Assembly: GCA_963926055.1 (NCBI GenBank)
Contig: CAWUVK010000004.1
Location: forward strand, 1-64,000
Length of the DNA stretch: 64,000 nucleotides
Reading direction: 5' to 3'
Source: CAJXJP01 sp963926055
GTDB taxonomy: Bacteria > Patescibacteriota > Gracilibacteria > BD1-5 > UBA6164
The first letter of the stretch is position 1, and each line of letters starts with the position of its first letter. Positions 9,817-20,244 of the stretch are shown piece after piece. The notes beneath the pieces were generated by a model. The model made no database searches. It had not been told where the DNA came from and worked only from the letters and a program-made list of their open reading frames with translations. The position numbers and the translations under genes are program-made.

Positions 9817-9865
9817 ATCTGTTATTTTTAGTATCTTAAAGAAGGAGGATACAAAAATAACAGAT
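9817..9865. other. Long hairpin with AAGGAGG in its loop
   Basis: ATCTGTTATTTTT.GTATC pairs with GATACAAAAATAACAGAT (19 vs 18 nt, one bulge). The loop on the plus strand contains GAAGGAGG, a perfect Shine-Dalgarno, yet no start codon follows. There is no U-tract, so it is not a classical terminator. Could be a small structured RNA or a 3' stabiliser of the VF530 transcript. Confidence 0.35.
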
Positions 9866-9902
9866 ATAACATATAACGAAATATATAAAAAATAGTGACA
9901 AA

Positions 9903-10166
9903 TTACTTTTTTCTTCTGTTTTCACTTAATTTTGTTTTTACATATAATCATTGGATTTGTAAACGAGCCCACTCCGTTTTTCTTAAAAATTTGAGAGATG
10001 AAGAAATACTGGGGTTTGAATGGAAACAATTTATTTTAAAACGTTCAGCTAAACCGTCAAAACCATATACCTCGACTAAATATTCCATAATCATAGCGAG
10101 ACTGACTCCGTGAAGAATATCATCATTTCTGTTTACCGGTTCTTTTTTATCATTTAATACTTTCAT
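9903..10166 (-). CDS. VF530-family DNA-binding protein (DUF2132)
   Basis: 87 residues. The family signature is nearly complete: LHGVSLAMIMEYLVEVYGFD, then LAERFKINCFHSNPSISS and SLKFLRKTEWARLQIQGLY. The final TGA (Gly) extends the protein to TAA at 9903, giving a basic tail. The family is named for a small Vibrio protein with a DNA-binding-like fold; the cellular role is unknown. Single gene. Confidence 0.88.
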
Positions 10167-10211
10167 AATTTTTTTTCATAATATATTTTATTTACTCTAC
10201 CGTAATAATAT

Positions 10212-10243
10212 AAAAAAGCAATCAAAAATATGATTGCTTTTTT
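10212..10243. terminator. Bidirectional terminator
   Basis: AAAAAAGCAATCA/TGATTGCTTTTTT hairpin after the glyoxalase gene. Confidence 0.8.
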
Positions 10244-10251
10244 ATGAAAAA

Positions 10252-10656
10252 TTATTTTCATAATCCGTCTTGTGCTTGAGAATTTTGAATTAATTCGATT
10301 GAATATCCATCAGGATCTTTTATAAATGCAATTTCAGTTGTTCCTCATTTTACTGGTCCTGGTTCACGAGAAATCGTTCATCCAGCTGATCTAATTCTTT
10401 CACAGGTTTCATAAATATCATCAAATCCAAGAGCAATATGTCCATAGCCATTTCCAAGATCATAATTCTCAGTTTGGTCCCAATTATACGTAAGTTCTAT
10501 TTCAACTGAGCTATCAGCAAAACCGATAAACGCAAGTGTATACCTAAAATCTTTATTTTCAGATTTTCTATTGAGTTTCATGCCAAACATTTTTTCATAA
10601 AATTCAATCGAATCTTCTAAATTTCTTACTCTGAGCATCGTATGTAAAAATCTCAT
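10252..10656 (-). CDS. gloA: Lactoylglutathione lyase (glyoxalase I)
   Basis: 134 residues, the size of E. coli GloA. Starts MRFLHTMLRVRNLEDSIEFY with the first metal-binding His at position 5, continues IELTYNWDQ (second ligand Glu), GYGHIALGFDD (His) and EIAFIKDPDGYSIELIQ (Glu). It isomerises the methylglyoxal-thiol hemithioacetal, which implies methylglyoxal detoxification. Three in-frame TGA codons fall at Gly positions, including SAGGTISRE. Confidence 0.95.
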
Positions 10657-10714
10657 ATTAGTTGTATCAATAATTAATATAAATATTTATAAATAAAAAA
10701 TATTTTTACGCAAA

Positions 10715-10740
10715 CAAAAAATCCCAAAATGGGATTTTTT
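10715..10740 (-). terminator. Intrinsic terminator
   Basis: AAAAAATCCC-AAAAT-GGGATTTTTT hairpin downstream of the single-TM protein gene. Confidence 0.85.
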
Positions 10741-10750
10741 AAGTGTTTTG

Positions 10751-11152
10751 TTATGCATGAGTCAAAAGCTGAGTATCAACTTCTAGATTTTTTATTGCAA
10801 ACTGTATACGTTCACAAGTTAAATCTTCAACTTCAATATATCTTTTTTTATGTACGAGCTCAAAATAACCATCAATGTAACAGTTGAGAGTGAGTCTCTC
10901 ATTTGGCCCCTCAATGTGAATTTCAACTACAAAAACTCCATCAATAGTAGTAGTTGTAATTTTTTCATCTACGCAAATTGTACTACCACCAAATAGGCAA
11001 ACACTCAGTATGGGTAGATATTCATTTCGAGCAAGATCTAAAAATTGAGATTCTTTTTGTTTCTCGAGTTTATTATTTTTATATTTATTTATTACACAAA
11101 TATATAAAAATAAAATAGCTACTATAAAACATATACAAATAATTAGATTCAT
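10751..11152 (-). CDS. Single-pass membrane protein, unknown
   Basis: 133 residues. An N-terminal membrane helix (LIICICFIVAILFLYICVI) is followed by a basic-acidic linker and an 80-residue soluble domain rich in beta strands (TTTTIDGVFVVEIHIEG, LTLNCYIDGYFELV). AAGGAAC is 10 bases before the ATG. All glycines are GGN. No recognised family. It stands alone between terminators, in the same style as the genes at 3171, 41304 and 44961. Confidence 0.55.
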   Translation of the reverse strand: MNLIICICFIVAILFLYICVINKYKNNKLEKQKESQFLDLARNEYLPILSVCLFGGSTICVDEKITTTTIDGVFVVEIHIEGPNERLTLNCYIDGYFELVHKKRYIEVEDLTCERIQFAIKNLEVDTQLLTHA

Positions 11153-11357
11153 AACAATTGTTCCTTTTTTTGATTATGACAAAAATATTATAATATAAAA
11201 TTTTAATTGTCAATTTAATATAAATAATTATTTAAAATAATAATTATTTTCCCCAAAACAGAGAGATTTTTAGATAAAAAAATAATAAAATGACAAATGA
11301 AATTAAATCAGTACAATCCAGCCGAAAATTATTTTAAAATTATCCAAATATTTATAA

Positions 11358-12635
11358 ATGTTATTTAAAGATTTAGACCTAATAGCTCCTATTTTAAAAA
11401 ATTTAGAAGCTCAATGATATGAAAAACCTACACCTATTCAAGAAAAATCAATTCCTGTGATTTTAGATGGAAAAGATATTTTAGGTTGTGCTCAAACTGG
11501 AACAGGGAAAACAGGAGCATTTGCTATTCCAACGATTCAAATTCTTTCTATTAAAAAAGAACTTTCAAACAGATCAAATGAAATTAAAGCACTTATTTTA
11601 ACTCCAACTCGTGAACTAGCATTACAAATTGATGAAAGTTTTACTGATTATGGAAAAGATACAGGTCTTTCACATTTTGCTATTTTTGGGGGGATTAAAC
11701 AACATTCTCAAGTAAGAAAATTACAAAGATGAGTTGATGTACTTATTGCAACTCCGGGGAGACTGTTAGATCTTATTCAACAAGGATATATTTCTCTCAA
11801 ACATATAGAAATGCTTATTTTAGATGAAGCAGATAATATGTTAAATATGGGATTTATTAATGATATTAAAAAAATTCTTAAAACAATTCCGCAAAATAGA
11901 CAAACTCTGTTTTTCTCAGCGACAATGCCAAAAGAAATTTTAGTTCTCGCAAATACTATTCTCAATAATCCAACGCACGTAGAAGTTGCTCCAGTTTCGT
12001 CTACAGCAGAAAAAATTAAACAAGAAGTCTATCATGTAGGAACAGGTGGGAAACCAGGATTACTGACATATATTATTCAAGAAAAAGAAATAAAATCTTT
12101 GCTTGTTTTTTCTCGTACAAAACATTGAGCTGATAGAATTGTAAGACATTTAGAAAAAGATAATATTACTGCAGCAGCTATTCATGGGAATAAATCTCAA
12201 AATGCACGTGTGAGAGCATTAAATCATTTTAAATCAGGAGACATAAAAGTACTCGTTGCAACTGATATTGCAGCCAGAGGTATCGATATTGATGCACTTG
12301 CATTTGTGATTAATTATGACTTACCAAATGAATCTGAAACATATGTTCACCGTATCGGAAGAACAGGAAGAGCTGGAAAAAATGGTTTAGCAATGTCGTT
12401 TTGTAATCAAGAAGAATATGCGTATTTACTCGATATTCAAAAACTCATTTCTAAAAAAATTCCAGTTATAAAAGATCATCCATTTGAAATAACTATTGAT
12501 ACAAATAATGTTACAAAACCAAAACAAGGAGGAGGAAATAGAAAAAAAACTTTTATGAATAAAAGACCAAGTAATGGAAATAAAAGTAGAGATATCAGAA
12601 GAAATAAAAATAAAAGACCAAAAAGAGATTCATAA
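11358..12635 (+). CDS. DEAD-box RNA helicase (RhlE-like)
   Basis: 425 residues with the complete helicase core: Q motif PTPIQEKSIPVIL near residue 27, Walker A AQTGTGKT near 43, PTRELALQ near 90, GRLLD, DEAD in LILDEADNML near 155, SAT near 187, then FSRTKH, ATDIAARGID and YVHRIGRTGRAGKNG in the second domain. The tail is basic (KPKQGGGNRKKTF, NKRPSNGNKSRD), typical of RNA-binding extensions. It should unwind RNA in ribosome assembly or decay. Gly at several core positions is encoded by TGA. No Shine-Dalgarno. Confidence 0.95.
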
Positions 12636-12650
12636 GAATCTCTTTTTTTT
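12619..12650. terminator. Terminator overlapping the helicase stop codon
   Basis: AAAAAGAGATTC-ATAA-GAATCTCTTTTTTT; the TAA stop lies in the loop. Confidence 0.85.
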
Positions 12651-12680
12651 ATATATAAAATATTTTTTGATCAAAAATTA

Positions 12681-13358
12681 TTATCACAAGTCTATTAAAT
12701 ATTTTTTTGGATTATGTCTATCAAAATATATTTCTACTTGTTTTGGACTATTTGTTGAAAAAAGCGGATCAAATGATCTGGCACTTTCAGCGAGAAATTT
12801 TTCAGCAGTAAGAGGATGAGTTGTTTTGTATACTGCTTTTTGAGCAGGCCTTTTATTTATTTTTACTGAATAATCTGTCACGATTTGTACAAATTGTCCT
12901 GAGGTTTGTATGGCAGTATTTTTAAAACTATTTTTTCTTTTATCAGAAATTTTTTTGATAATTCCAATTTGATTTCAAAAGCTCGGAATCGTGAAGCTCA
13001 TAAAAACAAATATTCAAAATATGATCCCTGCAGTGATATAATATGAAACTCTCAGAGTCTCTACGTGATATCAAACTCCAGCAAATATTCCAGCCATTAT
13101 CAGAGGCATATAAGCAAATTTTATTTTTCATGCCATCAATCCTCACCAAAATGTAAAAAATACTGAGAAAAATAAAAATAAATAAAAATGAAAATTCGCA
13201 GTAAATTCATCTACATTTGGTTCGTATATTTCATATTGAATTAAAATAGTTTTAAAATATTCAAATAAATTATCTAATCCACCAAAATAAAAATATCCAA
13301 ATATACAAGCCAATAAACAAGGAACTCAGAGGTAGAAAAAAATACTAAAAAATTTCAT
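12681..13358 (-). CDS. Multipass membrane protein, unknown
   Basis: 225 residues. Four hydrophobic segments: an N-terminal one (IFFYLGVPCLLACIFGYFYF), one near residue 60 (FYLFLFFSVFFTFWGGLM), and two near 80-120 (PLIMAGIFAGV, YYITAGIIFGIFVFMSF). A soluble C-terminal third of about 80 basic residues ends in KYLIDLG. No motif recognised. Several TGA-encoded glycines lie inside membrane helices. Confidence 0.65.
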
Positions 13359-13438
13359 GATTTTTTTATAAAAAAATATTTCTAAAAATATAATAGTGAA
13401 ATATTATTTTTTAGCAAAAAAGTGAGAATGAAAAAAAA

Positions 13439-14329
13439 TTATATTTGAGAAATAAATTTTTCATAATATGTTCAAATGTTATTGAGGATGAATTTTTTAT
13501 CTTTCTCGCAGAGAGTATGAGAATATTTTACCATAGATGAACCATCAAAATCTTTGTCTTGTAGATAAAATTCATTTTGTAGAGAATATTTGATGAAATT
13601 TTTTATAAAAGTATTATCTATATTTTTAATTTTATCTAAAATTTCAGGTCGAATTGCGATAAAAATATGTTGTTCAAAATCTCAATATATAGTTTCATAC
13701 GAACTGATATTATATTCTCCATCTAAATATCTGAGAGAAAAATTGATATATTTATCAAATAAATCTGACAAAATTGATATAATATATAAATCAACTATTC
13801 CGTGTGAAAATATATAAACATTATCTGAGGAATTTCATATTTTAGTGTTAAATTTTTCTATGATATTTATGTCTGATGTGATTTTACTTGAAAAATATTT
13901 TGTATGATTTTCTAAAACTATAATTTTGTCAGGAGTATAATATTTTTGATGATAATTTTTTATGTCAGAATATATTTTTCTGCCATTTTTTGTATATTTA
14001 TAATTTTTTGAATAAAGTTTTTGTCATATTTGTTCAATTAATTTTTGATTATAATTATTATTTTCACATTCTTTTGTTAATACTTTATGTTCATAATCAA
14101 TAAGTGAATTTGAAATTTCTTGAGTTATTTTTTGTATAAATTTTTTTAAATCATCTTTATTTGTACTATCTAAAATATAGTAGGAATAATATGTAGAATT
14201 TCATTCAAAAATATTTTGCGATTCAAAAAAATTATTTTCATTTATTCTTCAAAATACACAATGTTCAATTAAATGAGGTATATAATTAGAATTTTTTTCA
14301 GCAGGAGTGTAAATATAAATATGAAACAT
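13439..14329 (-). CDS. M16-like zinc peptidase, single half
   Basis: 296 residues. PHLIEHCVF near residue 19 matches the inverted zinc motif HxxEH of M16 (insulinase/pitrilysin) peptidases, and LTKECEN near residue 88 is at the right distance for the third ligand Glu. The region before HLIEH is shorter than usual (18 residues), and the second, non-catalytic half of classical M16 proteins is missing or very diverged. Some M16 enzymes work as dimers of halves. Inferred role: peptide degradation or processing. Codon use is extremely AT-rich. Confidence 0.6.
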
Positions 14330-14400
14330 AATCGTATTTTTATGTATATTATCTAGAGTATAATATTTTTAATCATTATTTCAATAATCAAACTTTAAAC

Positions 14401-14434
14401 AAAAAACCCTAAAAATATATTTTTAGGGTTTTTT
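14401..14434. terminator. Bidirectional terminator
   Basis: Perfect stem AAAACCCTAAAAA/TTTTTAGGGTTTT with a 4-nt TATA loop, 3 bp from the stop of the LysM gene. Confidence 0.85.
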
Positions 14435-14436
14435 GT

Positions 14437-16917
14437 TTATTTTGGACTTGCTGTAATATTAGAAGCAGTATCTATGTTTTGAATTTCTTGTAATAGATTT
14501 TGAGTAGCTTCAAATTTAGGGAGATATTTTTTTAATACTGCTTGTGATTGAGTGGTATTTCAAAAACTTGCAACTTGAACTTTAGCAATTTTTTGGTAAT
14601 GTTGAGCGATATTTTCTAGACATTGTTTCGCTGAGAGTCATTGTGTAGAAAGTTTACGTAAAATATAATTAGTATTATCTTTATCCATATTTGTTTGTAA
14701 ATATGCAGTGATATATTTATTTGTTCTATTATTTATTCCAGCAGTTGTAATAGTATCTACTTTTTGTTTTACTTCGCAAATTTCATTTACAGGAGTATTT
14801 TCAATAGTATTTGCTAGGAAAGTTTCTTGGTTTGCTTTTTCTTTTTGGATTTTTGCATACTCATCCTTGGTTTTATTTGTACTTTCATACGAATCATCAA
14901 ATGCACTTTTATGATAGTATGCAAATGTATTCGCTCCTGATTCTTCTTTTTCCTGATTGATGCTTCCTCATAAATATGGAAAAAAATGTTCGTATTTACT
15001 ACTATATACATGAGCAGCATAATACTTTACTCATGTGTTATCATCATTTTTTGAAATATTTGTTCATACAAATATTTCAGCATGACCATATTTTTGTCTA
15101 TCAGAAGAAGTTCAAAATCCAGGTTGATATGTGAGAATTGCTCCAGGTTTTAATTCTGAGATATCATTTATTTCCACTTTGATAAAATCTTGATGTTCGT
15201 CTAAAATTCCTGGGATTAAATTTGCATGCATTCCATAATCTGGTAAATCAGCACCTTTATAAATGGCTTCTAGTCAAGCACGAACTGCTTTTCAGCATTG
15301 GTCATATTTTTTTCTTGCAGCAAGTTTTGGAATAATATCTTGAGAATATGTGTCAGGATGTTTTATACTATTAACAAAACTATCTCTTAATTGACTATCA
15401 TTGAGAGAATAGAGTAATCCCATTAAATACATTTTTGGACTCGTTTGAGAAATAACTTCACGAGTATTTATATCAGTAATATTTTCTTGTAAAAATGCAA
15501 TGAGATTATCCAGTGCAATTGGATTATACTCTAAAGCATTTTTCACTTCAGAATAAAATTTTTGTTTTTGTTCTGCCTCAGATAAAACAAGATTTTTTTT
15601 GTATGATAATAAGTTTTTATTTATACTTGGAATTTTTATAATTTGTCAGATGCTTATTTTTGCTACATCAGCTATATCATTTTCTTTTTGTAAATTATAA
15701 ACCGTTGTCCCATACTTTACAGCAATATGACTGAGAGTTTCTCCATAAACTATTTTGTGACTCTTTGAATCAAGTGTGATTTGAGTTTCTTTTTTATTTT
15801 CTTGAATCTCTTTTGTTTCTTGATTTTGCTCAAATCAAGGCTCTCTTCTTGCTATAATCTCTCTTTTGTATTCTTCTCTCATTTTTCTATCATAATCAAT
15901 AGCATCATGATAATTATTGTATTTTTCAATAATATCTTGAACTTCTTGAGAGTGAATATCAGCAGCTTCTATAAATATTTTATGACCAGGATAAATGATA
16001 GGTTTTTTATTACGAATCGCTAAAAAACTATTAAATTCGATAAGTTTTCCGAGATTTATATTTTCTCTTCTTGCAATAATATCTAAACTATCTCATTCAC
16101 GAACCTCATATGTTTTTGGGTTTTTATCTCAAATAATTTCTGTATTTTCGCTCAGAGAACTAATATCAAATGTATCAGCTTTTGTAATTTTTGTTACGGT
16201 TGAAATTTCAGAATTTTCAAAAATATTTATATCTTCAATATTTATTTTTGCAATTTCCTCAATAGTTTTATCTTTTCATTGAATTGTATCTATATTTTTT
16301 TGAATTTTTTCTGGTTGAATATCTTTTGTGTTTTGTTCGGCTATCATTTCAGCTGCAATATTTTCACCTTGTACAATATCGCCAAGTAAAATTTTATCTC
16401 AAACATTTAATTTATTTAAATCATCAAAACGCGCTTCATTAAGTTTCATCACCTTATAAGGATTTAACCCCCACTTACGCGCAATAGAATAAAGACGTTC
16501 TCATTGTTTTACTACATGATAACTATTATATTTTTGTGTTTCTACTTTTTCTTGTGAAGATTCGTCAATTTTTTGAATATTTTTTTCTTGAGTTTTTACG
16601 ACGATTTCGATATTTTTATTGTTTTGAGTTTCTTGAATTTCTATATTTTGTCCTGTTTGAGATAATGCAGAAGCGATTTCTGAAATTCCTGCTTTTTTTT
16701 GAGTTGCTTGAGCATATCAATTATCTTGATCTATTTTTTGTGTATCAAAATTTTGTGCATCTTGTTGTGATGCACATCCTGATAAAATACCACCAACTAA
16801 TAACCCAAATGCGAGTCTAGATTGTTTTACTTTTTGAGAAATCCCACCTAATATAGATTTTGATTTTTTAGTATTTTTAGAATTTTCTTTATTTTTTCAA
16901 AATAATTTGTTGAACAT
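14437..16917 (-). CDS. Large secreted or lipid-anchored protein with three LysM domains
   Basis: 826 residues. After about 34 basic residues there is a hydrophobic helix with a lipobox-like end (FGLLVGGILSGC, Cys48), suggesting a lipoprotein or signal anchor with an unusually long n-region. LysM domains are visible at about 133-180 (YHVVKQGERLYSIARKWGLN), 270-317 (YEVREGDSLDIIARRENIN) and 395-440 (HKIVYGETLSHIAVKYGTT). The C-terminal 350 residues contain a possible papain-like/CHAP-like region: CGKAVRAGLEAIYKG, then GAILTYQPGFGTSSDRQKYG with HAEIFVG. LysM binds peptidoglycan or chitin, so a cell-wall role is likely. Confidence 0.75.
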
Positions 16918-17065
16918 GTTTTGTTTGAGAATAATTTATAAAAAATAATCGTATAATAATATAAAAAAAATCTTTTAAATATATTATTGCTGCGATTTTT
17001 TAGGTAAAAAATATATCCGTTTTTTTATTTTTATCAACTTTTTTATTTTTAGTATCTTTAGTTGT

Positions 17066-17262
17066 AAAAAAGACCTTCAAATAGAGGAGTCTCCACTACT
17101 TAAAAGTCTTAAATATTTACATTCACGTTATGGTAATGAAAAAAGAAAAGGTTACATATACATATCATTAAAAGGATGATTACATAAGTATAGAGAATGA
17201 AGGTTGTGGATAAGAAAAATCATAGTTTTAGTGAAATCTAGAATTCATTTCAAGGAATAGAT
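17066..17262 (+). pseudogene. 3' remnant of a serine recombinase gene (left copy)
   Basis: Matches the last codons of the intact recombinase at 39636-41192 almost base for base (KDLQIEESPLLKSLKYLHSRYG) up to TATGGTA at 17129-17135, then diverges into an unrelated tail ending at TAG. Everything upstream of the matching block is gone. I read it as the right end of an older element whose junction became the left end of E1. The flanks (16918-17065 and 17263-17410) are AT-rich and hold nothing I can name. Confidence 0.7.
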
Positions 17263-17410
17263 AAATATAGATTTTTATAGATAAGAGTGCCTTAAGTTAC
17301 ATTAAGATACTTTTTTTAAAAAACTTTCAAAATTTAATGCGGATTTAATATCTCATGGATATATTGAGTTATGAAAAGGAGGGATTTTTATTTGATAACA
17401 ATTTTTTATA

Positions 17411-19033
17411 ATGGAAAGATTGTATTTTTTAGGTAAAGTTATTGTTTTGATAACAATTTTTTTTGTACTTTGATTTTTTAATACTGTAAGTGCTTCTACT
17501 TGATTAACTTTAAGAGATTGATTAGTGTGAGAGTTTTTATTTGAGTGAAACTTAGTCAATTGAGTAGATAACTCTAATAATGCATCATGATATGTTTCAT
17601 ATTTAACTGGAGCTACTTGATCAGGCTCATCTTGATATATATCACAAAACGGAAGTTATCCATCTTATATTTCATTCCCAAGTATAATGCCTCTTTGAGA
17701 CTCATCAAGAACTTTCTCATTTTGGGGAAAGTTTGACCCATCAGATTTTGATGCATGAAGAAAGAATTGGAGAAAAATATTTTCATACTGATCTCAAAGT
17801 GGTGTATGAAAGTTTCAATTTAACGCTTCATATGATTATAATACTTATTATAATTTTGATTTTGGTAGTGAAAAATTATATACCAGAATTTGAGTTCCAT
17901 TATGACAGTGGGTACATCATGTCATTGTCTATGATACTAATTCTAGTGAGTTAAAATTATTTATTAATGGAGACTTAAAATATTCAAAAATTCTTTCATA
18001 TGATTTAGCTACATATATGAAAGAATATCCGATGCATATAGCAGAATGAACAATTATGTGAATAGATGATTTTTTAATATATAATAGAGCGTTATCAGAT
18101 TTTGAAGTAAAATGATTAACAAATATAGCTCCAAGTATTAGTAATTTATGATCTGAGGATAATTATATTAATCCTATTAATTTAATTAATAAAACTTTGA
18201 CTATTGAATGAATTAATGATGAAAATTATAACGAATTAACATTTGAATATTCTTTTGATAATGAAAATTTTGAAAGTTTAAGTTGATCATTAAATACCCC
18301 AATTGAGAATTGAGAATTTATATTTAGTTTTAATGGTGAATCTTTGCCGGATTGAAGTAATATAGTATATGTAAGAACGTTTGATGGGTACGAATATTCA
18401 AATATAGCTTCAATTGAATTAGAAAAAAATACTATTATTCCAGAGATTAATATTTCTAAAACTATAATTGATACAAATATCCAGTCTCAAAAATATAGTT
18501 TATATTATAGTACATGAACAGCATATTATTCAATTATATCAGATTGATTGTGTGATTGATCTAAAAACTTTAACGATTATGAAGAAGTGTTGTTAGATGT
18601 ATGATCATATAATAATAAATATATATGTTATAAAATTGATCTATGACAATGAAATATACATTATAAATCAGAACTAATATCAGGTATTAAATGAAAAATG
18701 GATTATGGAAGGTGAGATGTATTTTCTTCATACCTAGATTGGAAAAAATCAACATCAGCTAAGCAAAACGATACAACTTTAGCATTCTTAAAAATGATGG
18801 TGACTTCTAGTACTCAATGAGTTACCTACTCAACAGTATATAATTATCCAAGTTCATTGGTTGATGTTAATTGAGATGGATTAGTTGATATGCTATATTC
18901 ACATTATTATAAGATAAATCATGATTCAGAATATAAATATGCAATTATGGTAAATAATGGTAATTATACATTTACTCCTGTATATAGATGTTATATAAAA
19001 GGTTGATATTACTATGGAGACTGTGCTGAATAA
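17411..19033 (+). CDS. Secreted LamG-domain protein
   Basis: 540 residues. An N-terminal signal peptide (VIVLITIFFVLGFFNTVSAS) directs export. Residues about 35-230 form a concanavalin A-like LamG fold: GLVGEFLFEGNLV, then SFWGKFDPSDF, VPLGQWVHHVIVYD and LFINGDLKYS, ending with IDDFLIYNRALSD. Two beta-rich regions follow. A C-terminal block with DVNGDGLVDMLYSH (VCBS/calcium-loop type) and YYYGDCAE is repeated at the end of the next protein. Likely a surface or released carbohydrate-binding protein. First gene of a three-gene run with rhs; 22 bp to the next start. Confidence 0.75.
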
Positions 19034-19055
19034 TTATATTTCTTAAAATAAAACA

Positions 19056-20225
19056 ATGAAAAAAATACTTATATTCATGTTACTTGTAACACTTTTATTT
19101 TCTCAGTTTTGAAATACATTTGCTCTGGATATTATAAAAATAGAAAAAGATACTTATGAATTTGAATTATGAGATTGATATAACCCAATTTGATTTTTTG
19201 ATGGATGAAAAATATTTATGGTTGCTAATAATAGCAACACAGTAAAAGTATATAAACTATCAAGTTGATATAATCTCTCTACTGCAGTATTATTTGATTC
19301 TACTACCTATTCAACGCGTGATGTCCCAAGATTTTTGAATTGAAAACCAGCAGCATTTTCTCTTAATGGAGATTATTTATTTATTTCAGAAGGAAGGGGA
19401 ACTCAGTACAAATTGACAACTCCATATAAAATTTCAACTGCTCAAAACCCTGAAACAGTTTTTGATTTTCCAGATATCCGACATGCAATATATTCAGATG
19501 ATTATAAATATTTTTATGTATATTATAGTAGTTCAAATCATGCTAATAGTATAAATATTTTCAAAACTAATAATGGAAAATTTTCACAATTTAGTTCAGA
19601 AAAAATTGTTTGAGCTTATATCCAATGAGAAATTCCTTATAATAATTTTTCTAATTTTAGTGTATTTTGAGAAGGAAAATATGTTTTAAATCATGAGATC
19701 AGATGAAATACTATTTATTTACTTAATGATAGTTATATTTTGTCTGATAATATCCCATTAAAAACTTTTTATATAGATGAAGCTATATTTTATACTTCTA
19801 TTAACAATAAAGTATTATTCACTCATTCTTGAAATAAAATTATAAAATATAATCTAGTTTTAGATGAACAATGAGATGGAAATTATTCAGATGATATTTT
19901 TTATGACTTCAAATCTTGGAATAGGTCATTTAAAATATCCAAAACTGATAAAGTTTTTTGATATTTAAATCTGATTTATACTAAAAATCTTGCTTCTAAT
20001 AATACTTCATCAAAAAATTATTGATACAGTCATATGGATATAAATGGAGATGGGTTGATTGATATGATTTATATTGATGAGTTTAATAAAAAAAGTATAG
20101 CTTGAAATCAAAGAGAAGGTAAAAAATACGCAATTTTAATTAATCAAGGAGATGAATCATATGTTACAAAATATAAGTGTGTTGACTACATGTGATTTTA
20201 TTACGGAGACTGTGCAGTAAAATAA
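19056..20225 (+). CDS. Secreted propeller-like protein
   Basis: 389 residues with a clear signal peptide (ILIFMLLVTLLFSQFGNTFA). The central part consists of repeating beta segments such as GDGYNPIGFFDGGKIFMVAN and GKPAAFSLNGDYLFISEG, as in beta-propellers, but no catalytic motif shows. The last 85 residues (MDINGDGLIDMIYID to FYYGDCAVK) are homologous to the end of the upstream LamG protein. Nineteen bp precede the rhs GTG. Inferred partner of the Rhs protein in surface display or target binding. Confidence 0.65.
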
Positions 20226-20244
20226 TTTTTAATTAATATAAAAA

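Noticed and set aside
11291..11338. Short ORF (15 codons) before the DEAD-box gene
   Set aside because: Too short, no ribosome site and no sign of attenuation structure; kept only as leader sequence.
17136..17410. A gene between the left recombinase relic and the LamG gene
   Set aside because: No open frame of useful length other than the tail of the relic; a GGAGGG at 17379 is too far (about 27 bp) from the LamG ATG and leads to no good start.
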